From NCBI RefSeq assembly GCF_000003815.2, contig NC_049979.1, positions 9,324,267-9,384,266 of the forward strand: a DNA stretch of 60,000 bases, in the 5' to 3' direction. The notes beneath the pieces were generated by a model, which was not told the origin of the DNA, did no database searches, and saw only the letters and a list, made by a program, of their open reading frames with translations. The position numbers and the translations under genes were made by a program. Origin of the DNA: Branchiostoma floridae. Lineage: Eukaryota > Chordata > Leptocardii > Amphioxiformes > Branchiostomatidae. This document shows positions 33,701 to 46,800 of this stretch, piece by piece (position 1 is the stretch's first letter; every line of letters starts with the position of its first letter).

Positions 33701-34021
33701 TGGTTCCATTCACGTAACAAGTTAGCATACCACAGAATTCATTGTGTTTTGCACGGTTGAAATCTGATGAATATACACCACTGCTGTCAACTCTTAATAT
33801 ATGTAACAAATAATACTCTACTAGCATGCTTTGTGAAAGTGTCCTGGTCAACAGATTAGTTAACAGTTAATACCTGTGGGCACAGGCCAGTAGAACCTAC
33901 TACCATTTTAAAGCTTGTTTAATTAATCAATCATTTCTACATCTCAATGATTCTGTACAAATGTGTATGATAACATTCATCTGTCTACATTCTACTTTAA
34001 CATTAATAGGACAAACTAATG
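30785..34021. other. 3' UTRs and intergenic space between convergent RALGAPB and kindlin genes
   Basis: RALGAPB reads in from the left and kindlin from the right. I find no coding frame with family similarity. The longest open stretch, at 31861-32211, is AT-rich and featureless. The sequence is AT-rich without delimited repeats. The kindlin poly(A) site is not resolved; an inverted AATAAA at 31679-31684 is one option but would make a 2.3-kb 3' UTR. Confidence 0.6.
31435..31440 (+). terminator. RALGAPB: Probable RALGAPB polyadenylation signal
   Basis: This is the first plus-strand AATAAA after the stop codon at 30782-30784. It is followed within 40 nt by T/G-rich sequence and would give a 3' UTR of about 650-680 nt. 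Confidence 0.55.
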
Positions 34022-34895
34022 TTAAATTGTTTCCCATCCCCCTGTCAGCTTGTGAAATAGCTCCTCGTTCAGGGTTTGGTTCTGATCCTTGGAGCGCATG
34101 GAGTTGAAAATGTAGCCTCCGATGAACTCGTGAACGATCTTGCAGTCTGCGCTCAGGCACGCGAAGGACACCTGCTCGTCCTCGAACTGCACCAAGACCT
34201 CCTTCACCTCCCAGTTGACATTCCAGTGCTTCATGGAGTTGTAGCGCCACGTCTTGAGGGCGTCGCCGGTGTGGAGGTCCATACGCATGATGCGGTTAAA
34301 GGCAACACCCAGCAGGTCCTGAGAGAAAGAAGCTACTTTGTAAATACAGCTACATGGGATATCACATTCAGACACACACAAACCATTCTGTGACTAAAGC
34401 TCTGAAAGGAAAGGGTTGTTCTTTCCAGATACGTAGGTAAGATTATATACATCTTCACCTGTCTTAAAGGAGACACAGACACAATAGAACTGATTGGAAT
34501 CCAATAAAATGGAAAATGTCACATCACTGTTCTCATAAAATCAGCTTACTGTTGTATCTTCGTGTAACAGTCGTTGGCACTTTATCTGAGTGAAATATGA
34601 CTACATGCCACCCCTATGTCTTACATTAAGTTGTGTCAACATTAAGAAACTTACAGAATGGAAGCTTAAGATGTAGCTTTTTCAGCTTAACACAGTTGGT
34701 ACTAAATGCTGCCAATGGAAGGAAGAAAAGCAAATGTGGGAAGCTCACCTCCTTCTTGTTGCCCCTGAACCTAACTACAAAGTGTGTGATGCCAAATTCA
34801 GGCAGGGCCTGCCACGCCCTGATGTAGTTCAGCTTAGCCTCCATCAGAGCCAGGTTGGCCACGTTGGCGTGTGCCTCCAGAATACGGGCCGTCAG
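34022..34895 (-). other. FERMT: Kindlin F3 (PTB-like) domain exons, integrin-binding site
   Basis: Two exons (34895-34749 and 34318-34022) encode F3, which binds the membrane-distal NxxY motif of integrin-beta tails. In vertebrate kindlin-2 the key pair is Gln-Trp in the stretch KQWNVNWE. Here codons at about 34228-34239 read Lys-His-Trp, so Trp is kept and Gln is replaced by His. The rest of the domain is strongly conserved, including [16 protein letters not shown]. The protein ends [11 protein letters not shown]. Confidence 0.88.
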
Positions 34896-37800
34896 CTGTA
34901 AGGAAAACACACGAAAACACAGTCACATTTCTGCAGCTACTTAACAAGATTTTAGTAGGTATTACTATTAGGGTGAACTTTTGCCAAACAATACAAATAC
35001 TATGGTGCATGACTTGATGCATACTATGATGCATGCCGGTAAGAGGTCACTCCGTGTACTGCAACAGTCCATGCTTGCTGAAGTCACGTGAGGATTATTT
35101 CAGGCAAGGTCAAGGAATGCCATCCTTGAGATCCTACTCACATCCAAGATGTGCCATTGTGAGGAAACCGAGCAGTGACATCCTTGATGTTCAAGGGTAC
35201 TGATGAGTGTAATCATGCAGCCCTGCAGCAATCCCAAAATACTCTATTGTTCCAAGAACTCAATATGAGCTATTGTCATCTATGATCAAATACCACAGTT
35301 AACAGTAGCCTTGGTCTACAGGACATATCCCACTAGACCGAGCTTGAGTCAGCTGGGAAGTTTGAGTTCATGGGAAAGTGCTGTGCTCTTCAGACTCCCA
35401 AATTGTGGAGCATTTCCAGCTGTTTTTGACTCAACTAACGGATTTGGCAAACACATCAACTCTGCCCTGCCATCCCTGCTATTTGTGTTTACTGCATTTC
35501 CAATATCAAAAGATGACCTTTTATAGTCTTTGGCACTTTCCAAAGAAAGTAAACCAATTCCAATTTGATGAAAACAAACTAAGGCCAAAACTACATCTTT
35601 CAGATATGTTCAAAATCCATAAACCTTCTACTGCTCAGTCTCCTCCAATGAAAGGCATTTCACAGTAGTTCAGCTTACTTGCATGATGCAACTACAACAA
35701 AACAACCTGAAAGAGATGACTATGTTGGTCTACAGTGCAATACACAAACACATATATGTAGTGCCCTATTCTCTACATTGCATACACAAGTAGCTGTCTT
35801 CAAAGCTCTGTGACAATCTACTCACATGACTAAACTCTGAACCTATAGCTCATGTTATGGCAAAAAGCAGTTAGGGTGTCACATCTATGATGAATGGTTC
35901 ACCTTTCTACAAGTGGAATGTTTTGTCAGTCAACAAGTTTGACCTCTGCCCTTGAGGGCAACACTTTGTGACTGACAGACAGACATTTTCACCACTTGTG
36001 CCAAAGGAGACTTTTACCTTCCCCTTAGAACATTGCACTTGCTGTAGACAGTACATGTGATGTTTGGGTAAAAACTAAAGGGCTATGGTATGGAGTATGG
36101 ACTCTTATCTTGATTACGATTCTATCATTGGATAATAAATCACCACAAGAAAAGGGTCAGAAAGCTTGCTTGGATTTCTTTTTGGATTGGAGGGATCTTT
36201 CAAACATGTTTAGTTCTCCAAAATCTAATCCTGACCTAAAAGATGTTAATCTTTACTTATGCAATGTATGTTTCATCTTTACACTGAAGTTTCCATCCTA
36301 CTTTGCTCTGATCCAAATGTGAACTGTTGAACATATGTTTTATTGGGGGAGGGGGGAGCTGAACCTGCAGTTAACAATCATCTTAGCCATGGGGGGACTT
36401 ACTTCAATCAGTTTGAGTTACAGACTCCTGGAAAAGTTCCCTCCAACTTGGCTACATGCAGTTATGCCTTCACCTTTGAAATTGAGTTAAAATACTTAAG
36501 CAGACGTGTATGTCTGAAGATAGTCCTTAGAGATTTATAGAGTCTGTTTAAGTGACTAACATGTGGAAATGTCTTCAACACCACTGCTGCATCACGTTCT
36601 TTGTGTCTTGAGTTATAGTACTCTCAACAAGTCTTGAGTTAAATGAACTTCATTGCCTGTTTCATGTTTTACAATTCAGTATCTTCCAGCCTCATTACCC
36701 AAACATCACATGTACACACCTACACAAGTGCATGTGTGTTTCATCTGCTTGATGCCTCCTGACCACCTGACGTCTGGTGTAGGAAGGTATGTTACGGCGA
36801 AAAGCAGTTAGTAAAATCTAACTAACCGACTTTGCCTTGAACTTCTTGACATGTCTTTGTGATACAAAGTCCTGTGGCTCTATGTTGATGTTGCTGACGT
36901 TCACACTCGGGACTGGCTCCTTGGGGTGCTGTAGGCCCAGGAAGTTGGTGATGCTCTGGACTTCCGACTCGTAGGTGGCGTCTGCCATCGTCTTTCCCTT
37001 CGCTGCCAATCTGCATGCCGCCATCCAGCGGGCATATTGTGTTTCCTAGGGGAAAGGGTGGATAGAGATTGTTATTGAACAAAAATAGCTGTTACTGTAG
37101 CTTCTAACATCACCTGTGATACCCAGTACTACGTTTCCTACTGAAAACACTCAGAGGGTACATCATTTGTTCATACATGCCAATGGACATAAAGTCCTAC
37201 CAAACCATTCATAAAAGTTCTGTATGTTTTCAAAAGGACAATGAATCTTCCATAACTTTCTATTTCCTCAATTTACATAACTGCAAGACCACTGTCTTTT
37301 TTGAACTGAAAACATAATTTTATTTTAATTCCAATATTCAAGTAGTGTCCAATATGTTGATGGCACACTTACATATAATGTATTACCACCATATATAAAC
37401 AATCTTGTTATAAAATGTTGATAAGATGACAAATATATATGCCTGCCGGTATCAACAGTTATGCAGCAAGACAGTCCAAAAGTTGATTTGCAGTTCTGAC
37501 ATGTCCTTAAGATTCACATCAAGCCTGCCTACATTCCTGCCCTGTCAACCCTTACTCCACAGATACCCCAAGATCACGGCCAAGTCCTGTCTGTCACTCA
37601 ACCAGACAACAAAGAACCGTTGATGTGAGACAACAGGGGAATGGGACAGAATGCAACTTCCATCTGTAGATTACTGTCAGGACGCCCATTCAGCAGGAAG
37701 AGTCCTGTAATGCCACAGTGTGGGGTCTCCCAAATACACTGTATTATTTTCTGCTCTGTAGCATCACCCCTGGCCCTGGCTGTGCTTTTAACTTGGCGGC

Positions 37801-40800
37801 GGCTCCATCCATCTTTGTAATCTGACTACACAAAAGCCTCCGCAGGCCTGCCCTGCCCAAACTCTGACATTTCTTATTGTCTTCTCCAACTGATGGGTCT
37901 CTTTGTGGCACCAAATCATTCAACGTTCTGTCTATATGGGACCAGATTATGATGGATGGTGACAAATTGGTCTAAATTGTTAAAGAGACAACCGATCTGG
38001 CACTGTGCCAAAATGCATCATAATGATGATGTGGATGAATACAGGGCGATCTGAATCACCCCCAAGATACGACTGTCTCCGACAGCAAGACAGGCAGACC
38101 TCGATTTACACTGACACAGCAGCCTGAAGGGGCAGGGGTGCTGGTGTAATCCAAGTTTTCATTACTGCAATCCTCCCACATGCCAGCTAACAAGGAATGG
38201 GCACCCCCTGGGCTGTAAATAATGGAGCAAGCAAGTTTCATGTTTCCCCACTCACTGCCAAGGTAAAGAGCAAAGGCTAGACATGATGATGGGAAACACA
38301 GGTCCTAACGTCCCTCCTGAATCATCACAGTTGCTATAAAGCAAACCTACAGCCTCTAAATTGGCACTTACGTAAACATCTAGCCCACATTAGTCCAGCA
38401 ATGTAGGGTTGGGGATAGCAGACTAAAATAAAGTTAAACGGTTGTACAGATATGTAGTTGCGTGGGACACCCCAGTGCAAACAAGTGTTCCGTCCTTACC
38501 GAGTCTGCCCTGATCCAGACTTCGTTCATCCCCTCAGTGGATGGGATGAGGAGCTTGATGCAGTACTTCTCTGATGAGATGTTCACATCTGGAGTCACTT
38601 CACATCCTGTGAGACATATCATCATCATCATCATCATCTGACATTCTCACCAATGTCATCACTGTTATCAATCAAGTGATATAAATGAATATAAATGCTA
38701 GTTTGCAACATCTCTTCATGTACAAGTGTATACAATGTAGTTTGGATGACTGTATATTAATTGTCTTGTGGGAAAAGCGTTAGGAGTTGTCCCTGAAAGA
38801 CTTCAGGACTTGTGTATGCTATCGTTCCCCATCTGTTGTACTCACCTCTGAGGTTGACCCTCATGATGGGAGCTCCACTGGCCTCCTCTGGGCTGTGGTA
38901 ATAGGCCAGGTGGGTGTCCTTGAAGGTGAACCAGTAACGCTTGTAGGATTTCAGCGTGAACTTCTTCGGCCTACACACAGCAAGACAAGGTATAGTTCAG
39001 TAATCACAACAATGAAAGTGCTGAAGGCTTGTGGCCTGTTTGCCCCCAATTTCTGAAAGAAGCTTCTACAGTACCGACTACGTTTATGGTCCGGTCCCAC
39101 GCGGTTTACACGCGATTTAATCTCGATTAAAAGTCGTGCAAATCGCGATTAAAAGTCGTGCAAGTCGCGATTTGATCGCGATTGAATCGCGTGCGCTAAT
39201 GAGCTGTAGCTATCTAATTAAAAATCTCGTGTCGTTTGTAAACGCGTTTACTCCCGGCACCCCGCCGACTCAAAACAAAAGGCTTTGTTCCAGCTGCCCC
39301 GCCCCTTGGTCGGGCATTTCACCCACGAAATATTTTGTTCGTTAATGAGCAGTGTTTACTTTTGTAAATTTGCATGATACTTGTAAGTCGTCAATTTCAC
39401 GTATTTGTTGATAATTGGTGAATAATACAGGGGCTGGACAGCGCCGCGGGTGTCGGCAATATTGTCCTAGGACCGCTGACGCTTTTTACCTAAGATCGTA
39501 AAAGAAGTTCACAGTCAGCAAATTAATATATCGACATTCTCTCCTGGTACCGATTGCTCAGACTGAGTTAAATTTCTATACTATATCTTGATTAGTAACT
39601 TTTCATTTTGCTGGTGTTGTGTTGTTGCTTTTTCATTTATCACGAAATGTGCATTTCTCGATAAATTTGAACAGGCGTGTACACGTTACTGCTCGTCATC
39701 CAACACCGTCCAAAGGGTACGGATTTGCAAAACATCGGAGGAAAATTGCCAACAGCGATCATGTTCACAACGCTGGGTATGGAAATTGTGATAAGAAAAC
39801 AGTCTCCCGATAGATATTTTCTGATATAAAATAAATGTCAATGATGAATCCAGAGAGCAACCCGAACTACGCAAAAGAAAATAGTCTTCACGGCTAAGCT
39901 TTTTCGTAAGCCTCAAAGGGAAGACGATGATGTCAACCGTCGAAACAAGCGGGTTGTCGGCGAATATAGTCTCCTACTTACAGTTTTTGGCGGGTTATCT
40001 TCGTATAATTTTAGTGGAAGGCCAGCAAAAAGAGATACAAGTTCGATTCGCCACATTTCCCCGTAAAATACGGCGTTACATTCCATCGAAAATTATGTGT
40101 ACAAGCTGTACTGTACGTGACAGCAGAGAGTTGGGAAGAACTAGACGCGCGTGGGAAATGCAACTGGACGTGCGGTTACCATGGCGACAGCTCCGGCGGT
40201 AGCCCTCTGAAGTAGCGCCTGCCTGATTATGCGGCAAATCCAATCAACTTCCCTCCAATCACAGCCAGAAGCGGCGCTGACAAAGTGGTAACAACAAGAA
40301 GAAGCGTAGAACTAACGCGTTGTTGTGTTTTTTTTTTAATCATTTATCACGAAATGTGCATTCTTTGATAAAATTTAACACGTTACTGCTCCGCCAGCGT
40401 CGTCCGCAAGGCATAGATAATTTTGCAAAACATCGGAGGGACTTTTCCGGCATCGATCATTCTCACATCGCTGAGTAAGAATTCTGTGAACAGTCTGTCG
40501 ATAATCATTTCCAACTTGAAGAAGGTGGTATTTTTTTTTACGGCATACTACAAAAGTCGTAACGGCAACCGAGCGGGTTGCCGGCAAAAATTGTCTCCTA
40601 TTTACATTTTTAGGCGGGCTACTTTCGTCTAATTTTCGTGGAAGGTATATGATAAAATAATACAAGTTCGAACCTTTTGGACCCACAAAGGACTGACAGC
40701 ATAAACACGATCGTCATCTAATATAAACGGAATTGCTGGGTTGAAGACTATACACTGACATGAATGGACTACTAGTATTTATACGCATAAATTGACCGTT

Positions 40801-43800
40801 TTGCATGTATTTAAATATGAATAAAGGATATTGTGTTTGGTCATAACTTAATATTTCTAGGAACGTTGATACTCCTTGGTTCGGCATAATTTTCTAGGCT
40901 AGGAAAGTAGGATTCAGGTTTCCATCCGCCTGCTGATCGTCATGGTTACAAACTCGACAAACAAGACTTACCTGTTCCTGACGGAGCTCTTGGGTCGGAA
41001 CACAGCCATCGTACGATCCTGGTCGTCGAGCAGTCGACCGACGCAACCATACTCCAGGGCATACATTCTACTTTATGTGTTTTTTAAATCTTTTTGTTAA
41101 TCGTGTTTTGTCTGCGTATCTGTTCAAACAAACATGTACCTGTTCTAACAATGTTGTGTTGGTGTAACTAACATAACTTCTACTATGTAGTTAGATATCG
41201 GTAGCTAATTTTCTAGGCTAGGAAAGTAGGATTCGGATTTCTATCCGCCGGTTTCCTGGACATACAGCTGATCGTCATGGTTGCAACTCGACCAACAAGA
41301 CCTACCTGTTCTGTTCCTGACCGCCTCGGACGTTCCTGGTCGTCGGGCAGTGGACCCACGCAACCATATTCAAGGGGCATACGTCTTGGTTCGACACAGA
41401 CAATCGTTATTTTGCCGAAAATTTCTTCATCAGTTATTGGTTTTCTTGTTGAGTATGTGATCAAGTTTTTCTAACCTGTCATTGATTCAGTTAAAAGTTG
41501 CGTTAGCGTTACTAACATTACTTCTACTTGTAGTATTTTACGTTTCTAAAATGAACATGTTTTTAGTCAGTTTATCTACAACTGTTATGCGCTGTTCAAA
41601 GAGGTTCACTCTTTTACTAAAAGGGCCTATACGTTTACGGTTGTTTTTCAGCAACATATAGATATATAAATTTAGCTGGTCGGGATACTACGAAGAGGGA
41701 TTTGACCAATGAAATAGGTAAACACGATATATCATTGCCTTTGGAACATGAAAGGTAAGTTTACTACCGATGTTATCGATCATCATTCGGCAGCTTCTAC
41801 ACCAGTCGGATCGTCATCATCTGTTCCGAATGTTGGAAAAACGGTAGGTTGTCCGTGTACAAACTTTAATTAATAAAGAAATTTTATACACTTAAACATT
41901 TGAAAACATTCTTAATTCATTGGTCGTGGCTCCTTTAATATGAACCAGTTGGGAAATGAATTATAGAATTTGGAATACAGAATTTATAGATCATCCACCC
42001 CTGCGACATTGCCACAAAGTTCAAATATGACGTACGCTAACGCTGCGTGTGCAGTCTACGAAGTATTTTACTAACGCTGCGTGTGCAGTCTACGAAGTAT
42101 TTTAATTAGTCTAGATCTGCTCTAGAAATTGTCAATAATACAAATAAAACAAAGTTAGATAAATCAAGTAGGTTGATAAAACCCCCTTGGATAAACCAAG
42201 AAAAAATAACCACATATTAAACACGGGGCTAGATCGGAGTAGAAAATAAACGCAGAATATTGCAACAGTCAACGTGGCCTTCTTCTGTGGGAACATACTT
42301 TCAAAGAAGCCGCTCCTTACCGTGCATGTGTCAATCAAATTGAGCAGCACGTGAGACCAGACCAGACCAAATTCTGGAGGTTTACAATGTAATTTTTCTA
42401 CAAGTTTACCAGCACCGTAACAGTTACGTCAATCGTGTACTTACACACACTAAACAATCAAAACAGCTGTTGATTTTATCGCAACGATATAAGTTTCATA
42501 TTTGCGCTCAAATAACCCAATCTTCCACAACCTGTCCCACGTTCTGGACCCCACACAAACCGTGTACACGTCTAAATGTAATATGATATGCTAGTAGTCG
42601 CGCCGTGGCAAACTTTAGGAAGGTTGGAATATTTATAAACAGGTCACGTTCCACCGGAGGCGGGGCGGCGCTTGAAGTTCGGATGTAGATACTTACATGT
42701 AGTATCTGCCGGTCGAAGCCTGTTTACTTGGTAGTGAGACCGCCAGGATTTTGTACGACTACACTGGTCGCACTGGACATTCCTTGTTGTTCATTCTGAA
42801 ACTGAAAGACTAGTGTACTTACCTATCAGTTCGGAACATGATTAACTTGTCTTCACTTTCATCGATAGATAAGAAATGCAAACACAGACTATTGTAGCTA
42901 TTTACAGTGGCAAGTATCGTGTAGTGTGGGCGAATTTGATATCGCTACACCAGCGTACAAATAATGCAAGAACAGAAATAGGACACAAATAATTCAACAT
43001 AGAGTCGGTAGGTTTTCTTCGGGTGGTCCTGACACTGGCCGCGGTAGCGGGCCGTCCTCGTCACGCATGGTCAGACAGAAGCAGAATTTACTCCATGTTT
43101 TCTGATTTAGAAAAACACATCTTGCCATTCTTGGGAAATAAACAATTTATTTGATGTTTTCTTGTCATGTACGTATAAGATTCAAACTTGCACTACACAG
43201 TCGGTTCCTCAAAATTGTAGCAAATCTTCCGAGAAAGAACGTGGTAGGTTAGGTAGCGGCGCGGGTGCGAGGTCGCACCATACATTTTGTATCTTCGGAA
43301 TGATTTGTTCCGGTACGTGACCCTGGCGCTAGCCACGGCAGCGCCGAAAGATCGGGGTCCAGTAAAAGCATACTTTGCCATATTCTGCTTAAGAAAAAGA
43401 CACCTTTGTGGAAATTTATTTCTTATTCTTTAATTTTCACGTATCAAATTTAAACATGTGCGGAACAGTCGGTTTCTCAAAATTGTAGCAAATCTTCGGA
43501 ATGATTTGTTCCGGTACGTGACCCTGGCGCTAGCCACGGCAGCGCCGAAAGATCGGGGTTCAGTAAAAGCATACTTTGCCATATTCTGCTTAAGAAAAAC
43601 ACACTTTTGTGGAAATTTATTTGTTTTTCTTTAATTTTCACGTATCAGATTTAAACATGTGCGGAACAGTCGGTTCCTCAAAATTGCAGCAAATCTTCTA
43701 GAAATATCGTGGTTGGGAGCGGCGCGGGTGCGTTCTAGACTGCGAGGTTATGCGTTAGTTCAGAAACAAATTGGGAAATTGGGCGTGATACGTTCTCCGC

Positions 43801-46800
43801 CCTCCGCGCGGGGGGTCTGCATATGAAAAGAAGCCGATTTCTGCCAAACCCCGAACTTTGGACGGCACGGGCGTGTCTAGAAAATGTTTATGAAAAGAAG
43901 AGGCGTGTCTGAAATCTATTCATTGATCGTCTAAACGCGGTTAGACGTGATTTCATGCATATCAGACGCGGGTACACGCATATCTAATCGCGTTTTACCC
44001 GAGAATTGCACGAGTTTTAATCGCGATTTACACGAGATGTAATCGCGACTTGCACGACTTTTGCACGCGATTAAACCGCGTTCAGACCGGACCATAAACG
44101 TAGTCGGTACTGTAAGTCTTTACCAACACATTCAGCTTTTGCCAGCAAATGGCATGTTGAATGTGGGTATTTTACATGTAGTACTAATGTGACCCACATT
44201 TATCCACAGAGATGTACTGGAAACAAATGCAGGAAAAGGTGCTGCTTCTTCATGTGAGAAGAAGTTGCTAGGCTGGAAATGGAGGAAGACTTTTGGAAAC
44301 AGGTTTTGTTTGGATCTCCCCAGACAGCTGGTGTACAGTGATCCACTCCAACAGTGTAAACAGTGCTGTCCCTGGCTTCTGGAAGGTCTTCTGACAAATT
44401 TTATGACAGCAGAACTGTAAGATTAACCGAAAACCAACAACCAACATCACAACATAAAATGGGCAGTTTTATCATTGAATTTGGATGCAGAGGCTGAACA
44501 AACACTAAAGAAAACCCTAGTAGACAGACCACCATAGAACAGCAGTAGAGATTTGTACCAAGCAAGAATGTAAACAATCACAATCAAGTGCAAGAAACAT
44601 AAACTGCCGAAAGGGCAAACCTCAACATCGCTTTAAGGAAGACACCAAACACTTCAACTGTCAGACTTAACAGGTGAAACGGGAGGAAGACAGAAAGCAG
44701 GAAGGTCAGTAGTGCAAAGGGTTACTAGCTCAGAAAAACAAGGTCATAGGGAAGGGAAATTGCTTCCAGAAAATCTCAAGATCAGTACTGTTATGGTACA
44801 CTGACTCCTTTAAAACTTTTCAAGATTTACTGACACAGTCAAGGACATGACTGGACTGGTAAAGTTGCAGTGCCTGTCTCTGCTCAACAGCTTGAAGGCC
44901 AATAAAACTAGTCTAAACACTGACTTGATACTGATGTATCCGACAAAAATTACAGTAATCAAAAGATCAAATGCAATACCATAGCCTCTAAAGAAACCCA
45001 TATACGTGGAAACAAAAAGGACGAAATTGGTATGAATGTTAAAAGATTGGATTTCTTGCCTTCTTTACACTTTCCAGTTCATTTTGTCATTGACATGAAT
45101 AATCATGATGGAAGGGAAAGATTTGAGGACCTAATTTTATTCAGCTGCAGTAGCCTATCAAATGGCAGATTAATAGCATATCATTCTTACAATGACATAT
45201 GCATTAGGCATTCAGAAAATAAGCACATCAGATTTGACATGTATAATACAAATATAAGATTGTAAATGGTGCATGTTCCTACATTCAAGCAGCAAAACAA
45301 TGATTGACCTTCCATGACAACAATACAGGGCTGTCTCCAGCCTTAAATTTTTTCTGTCCCACTCATTGTTTGGAAGCCCATGTTCTTAATTTTCACTGTT
45401 AAGTCTGTCATTTTAAGCTTACAAAATTTCATTTTCACAAATTTCATGTCACAAAGCTCAGATTTTTTGGACGGATGGGGTGAAATTTTCATCAGCCACA
45501 ACAAGCAAATTTTAATCCTGGGATATAATGATGGATGGGTCCTTGAGATAGCCCTGCAAAGATATCTACATGTACTTAGACTGAAGTTGCTGGACTTACT
45601 TGAAGAACCTGAGCCAGTCTGCTAGTTCTGGTATCTGGGTGATGTCTCCCTGGAGAAGGAGGAGAGAAGACAACAGGAAATGATGTGCCATCAAAAGGGA
45701 TGCTGTTCTTCCTACGAGACCCATTATACATCACTAACCTCTATAATTAAATATGGGAGGTGCTGATCCTCCTGTTGTATGGCAAAAATCTGTCATCATT
45801 ATCTAAAATGTGACAGGCTGGGAAGGCATGTCTTTCAATCATGTTCCCAATGGATCAGTCCCCACACATTGTTCATCTGACATTCATAGCTATAAATATG
45901 TTGAAAAATACCAGATGGTTTCTATATGACCTGATGTGCAGATAATAATTGATCTCCATTCTTTTCAGAGTGATCAGATATCTCCTTACTAAAATGGATC
46001 ATACATCATTCATATGGCATCTTTCATAACTGCCGAGTTTGTCCTCCAAATGAGCTACCAAGGGAAATTAGAGGTATTTTATCTACCATATTTCAATCTA
46101 AGACAGTAAACTATCTCTACAGCTACATGCATGATTTATTTGTTTTCAGAGTGACTTGGCTCCTTCTACATCCTTCAAAACAGTTGACTTTCTATTTTCT
46201 GCCAGATGAGCTGTCAAGTTAAATACACCATATTTATCAAACATATGTATTTCAGCCTTAGAATAGATAGCAAACATGTCCTTACAGCAGCCGAGTTCTT
46301 GGCGCTCCCCTCCAGTGACACCTGCAGGTCGGTGAGAGCTGCATCGATGTCATCAGTGGAGTCGTTGGCATTGTTCATGTCTGGCTGGGGCATGGCTGAC
46401 TGGAGGTTCACTTGCAACTGGAGAGGCAACAGACAAACCAAATTAAAAATCAGAACAGAACAAATACTCACTACAGAGAATGAGACTTAAAAAATGGTAG
46501 ACACAAATTAAGCTTCATGTAGGAATGACAATTACATTAATTGCCTATTTTTGAAGCCTTAATGAAGGAATTGCATGTCTATTAAAGTAACATATTTTCA
46601 AATTTGATCTTGCACTGAATTCAAAAGAAGGTTTCTGATGCAGGGATTATGACAATTTTCTATTTTTGTGTGCAGCGAACTGTTTCAGCTGTTAGGCACA
46701 TTGTAACTTATGGCACAAGTATCTTTGCACAAATGTAAGATGGAATGGAACAGCAACCCAATTTTCATGTTGGCTGGCACCAACTGATACATAAATTCAC

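Larger units (their letters stand above)
39069..44112. mobile_element. 5044-bp non-autonomous DNA transposon in a kindlin intron
   Basis: Perfect inverted termini of 28 bp (cagtaccgactacgtttatg and on) abut TA on both sides (39067-39068 and 44113-44114). Inside each end lies about 130 bp of diverged, repeated motifs such as gtcgtgcaa(a/g)tcgcgatt, which look like arrayed protein-binding sites. The body is built of internal duplications: about 39640-40050 with 40340-40680, 40889-41068 with 41208-41390, a perfect 34-bp tandem pair at 42037-42104, and a tandem array at 43201-43740. The longest open frames are about 130 codons or less and show no transposase motif. The TA duplication suggests Tc1/mariner or another TA-targeting superfamily, but the ends do not settle it. 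Removal would leave a 1.6-kb intron between exons 45649-45600 and 38970-38846. Confidence 0.88.

Noticed and set aside
35679-35706. 28-nt candidate microexon between the last kindlin exons (minus strand)
   Set aside because: It has an acceptor and a donor and fits only if the PH-linker exon ends in phase 2. The gttagt donor at 36826 joins directly in frame and gives the family-like KAKS-LTARIL, and the microexon would insert Cys-rich sequence not known in kindlins.
40375-40686. Frames inside the 5-kb transposon as possible transposase remnants
   Set aside because: Similarity between this frame and 39686-39916 comes from the underlying DNA duplication. No DDE-type, zinc-finger or helix-turn-helix motif is visible.
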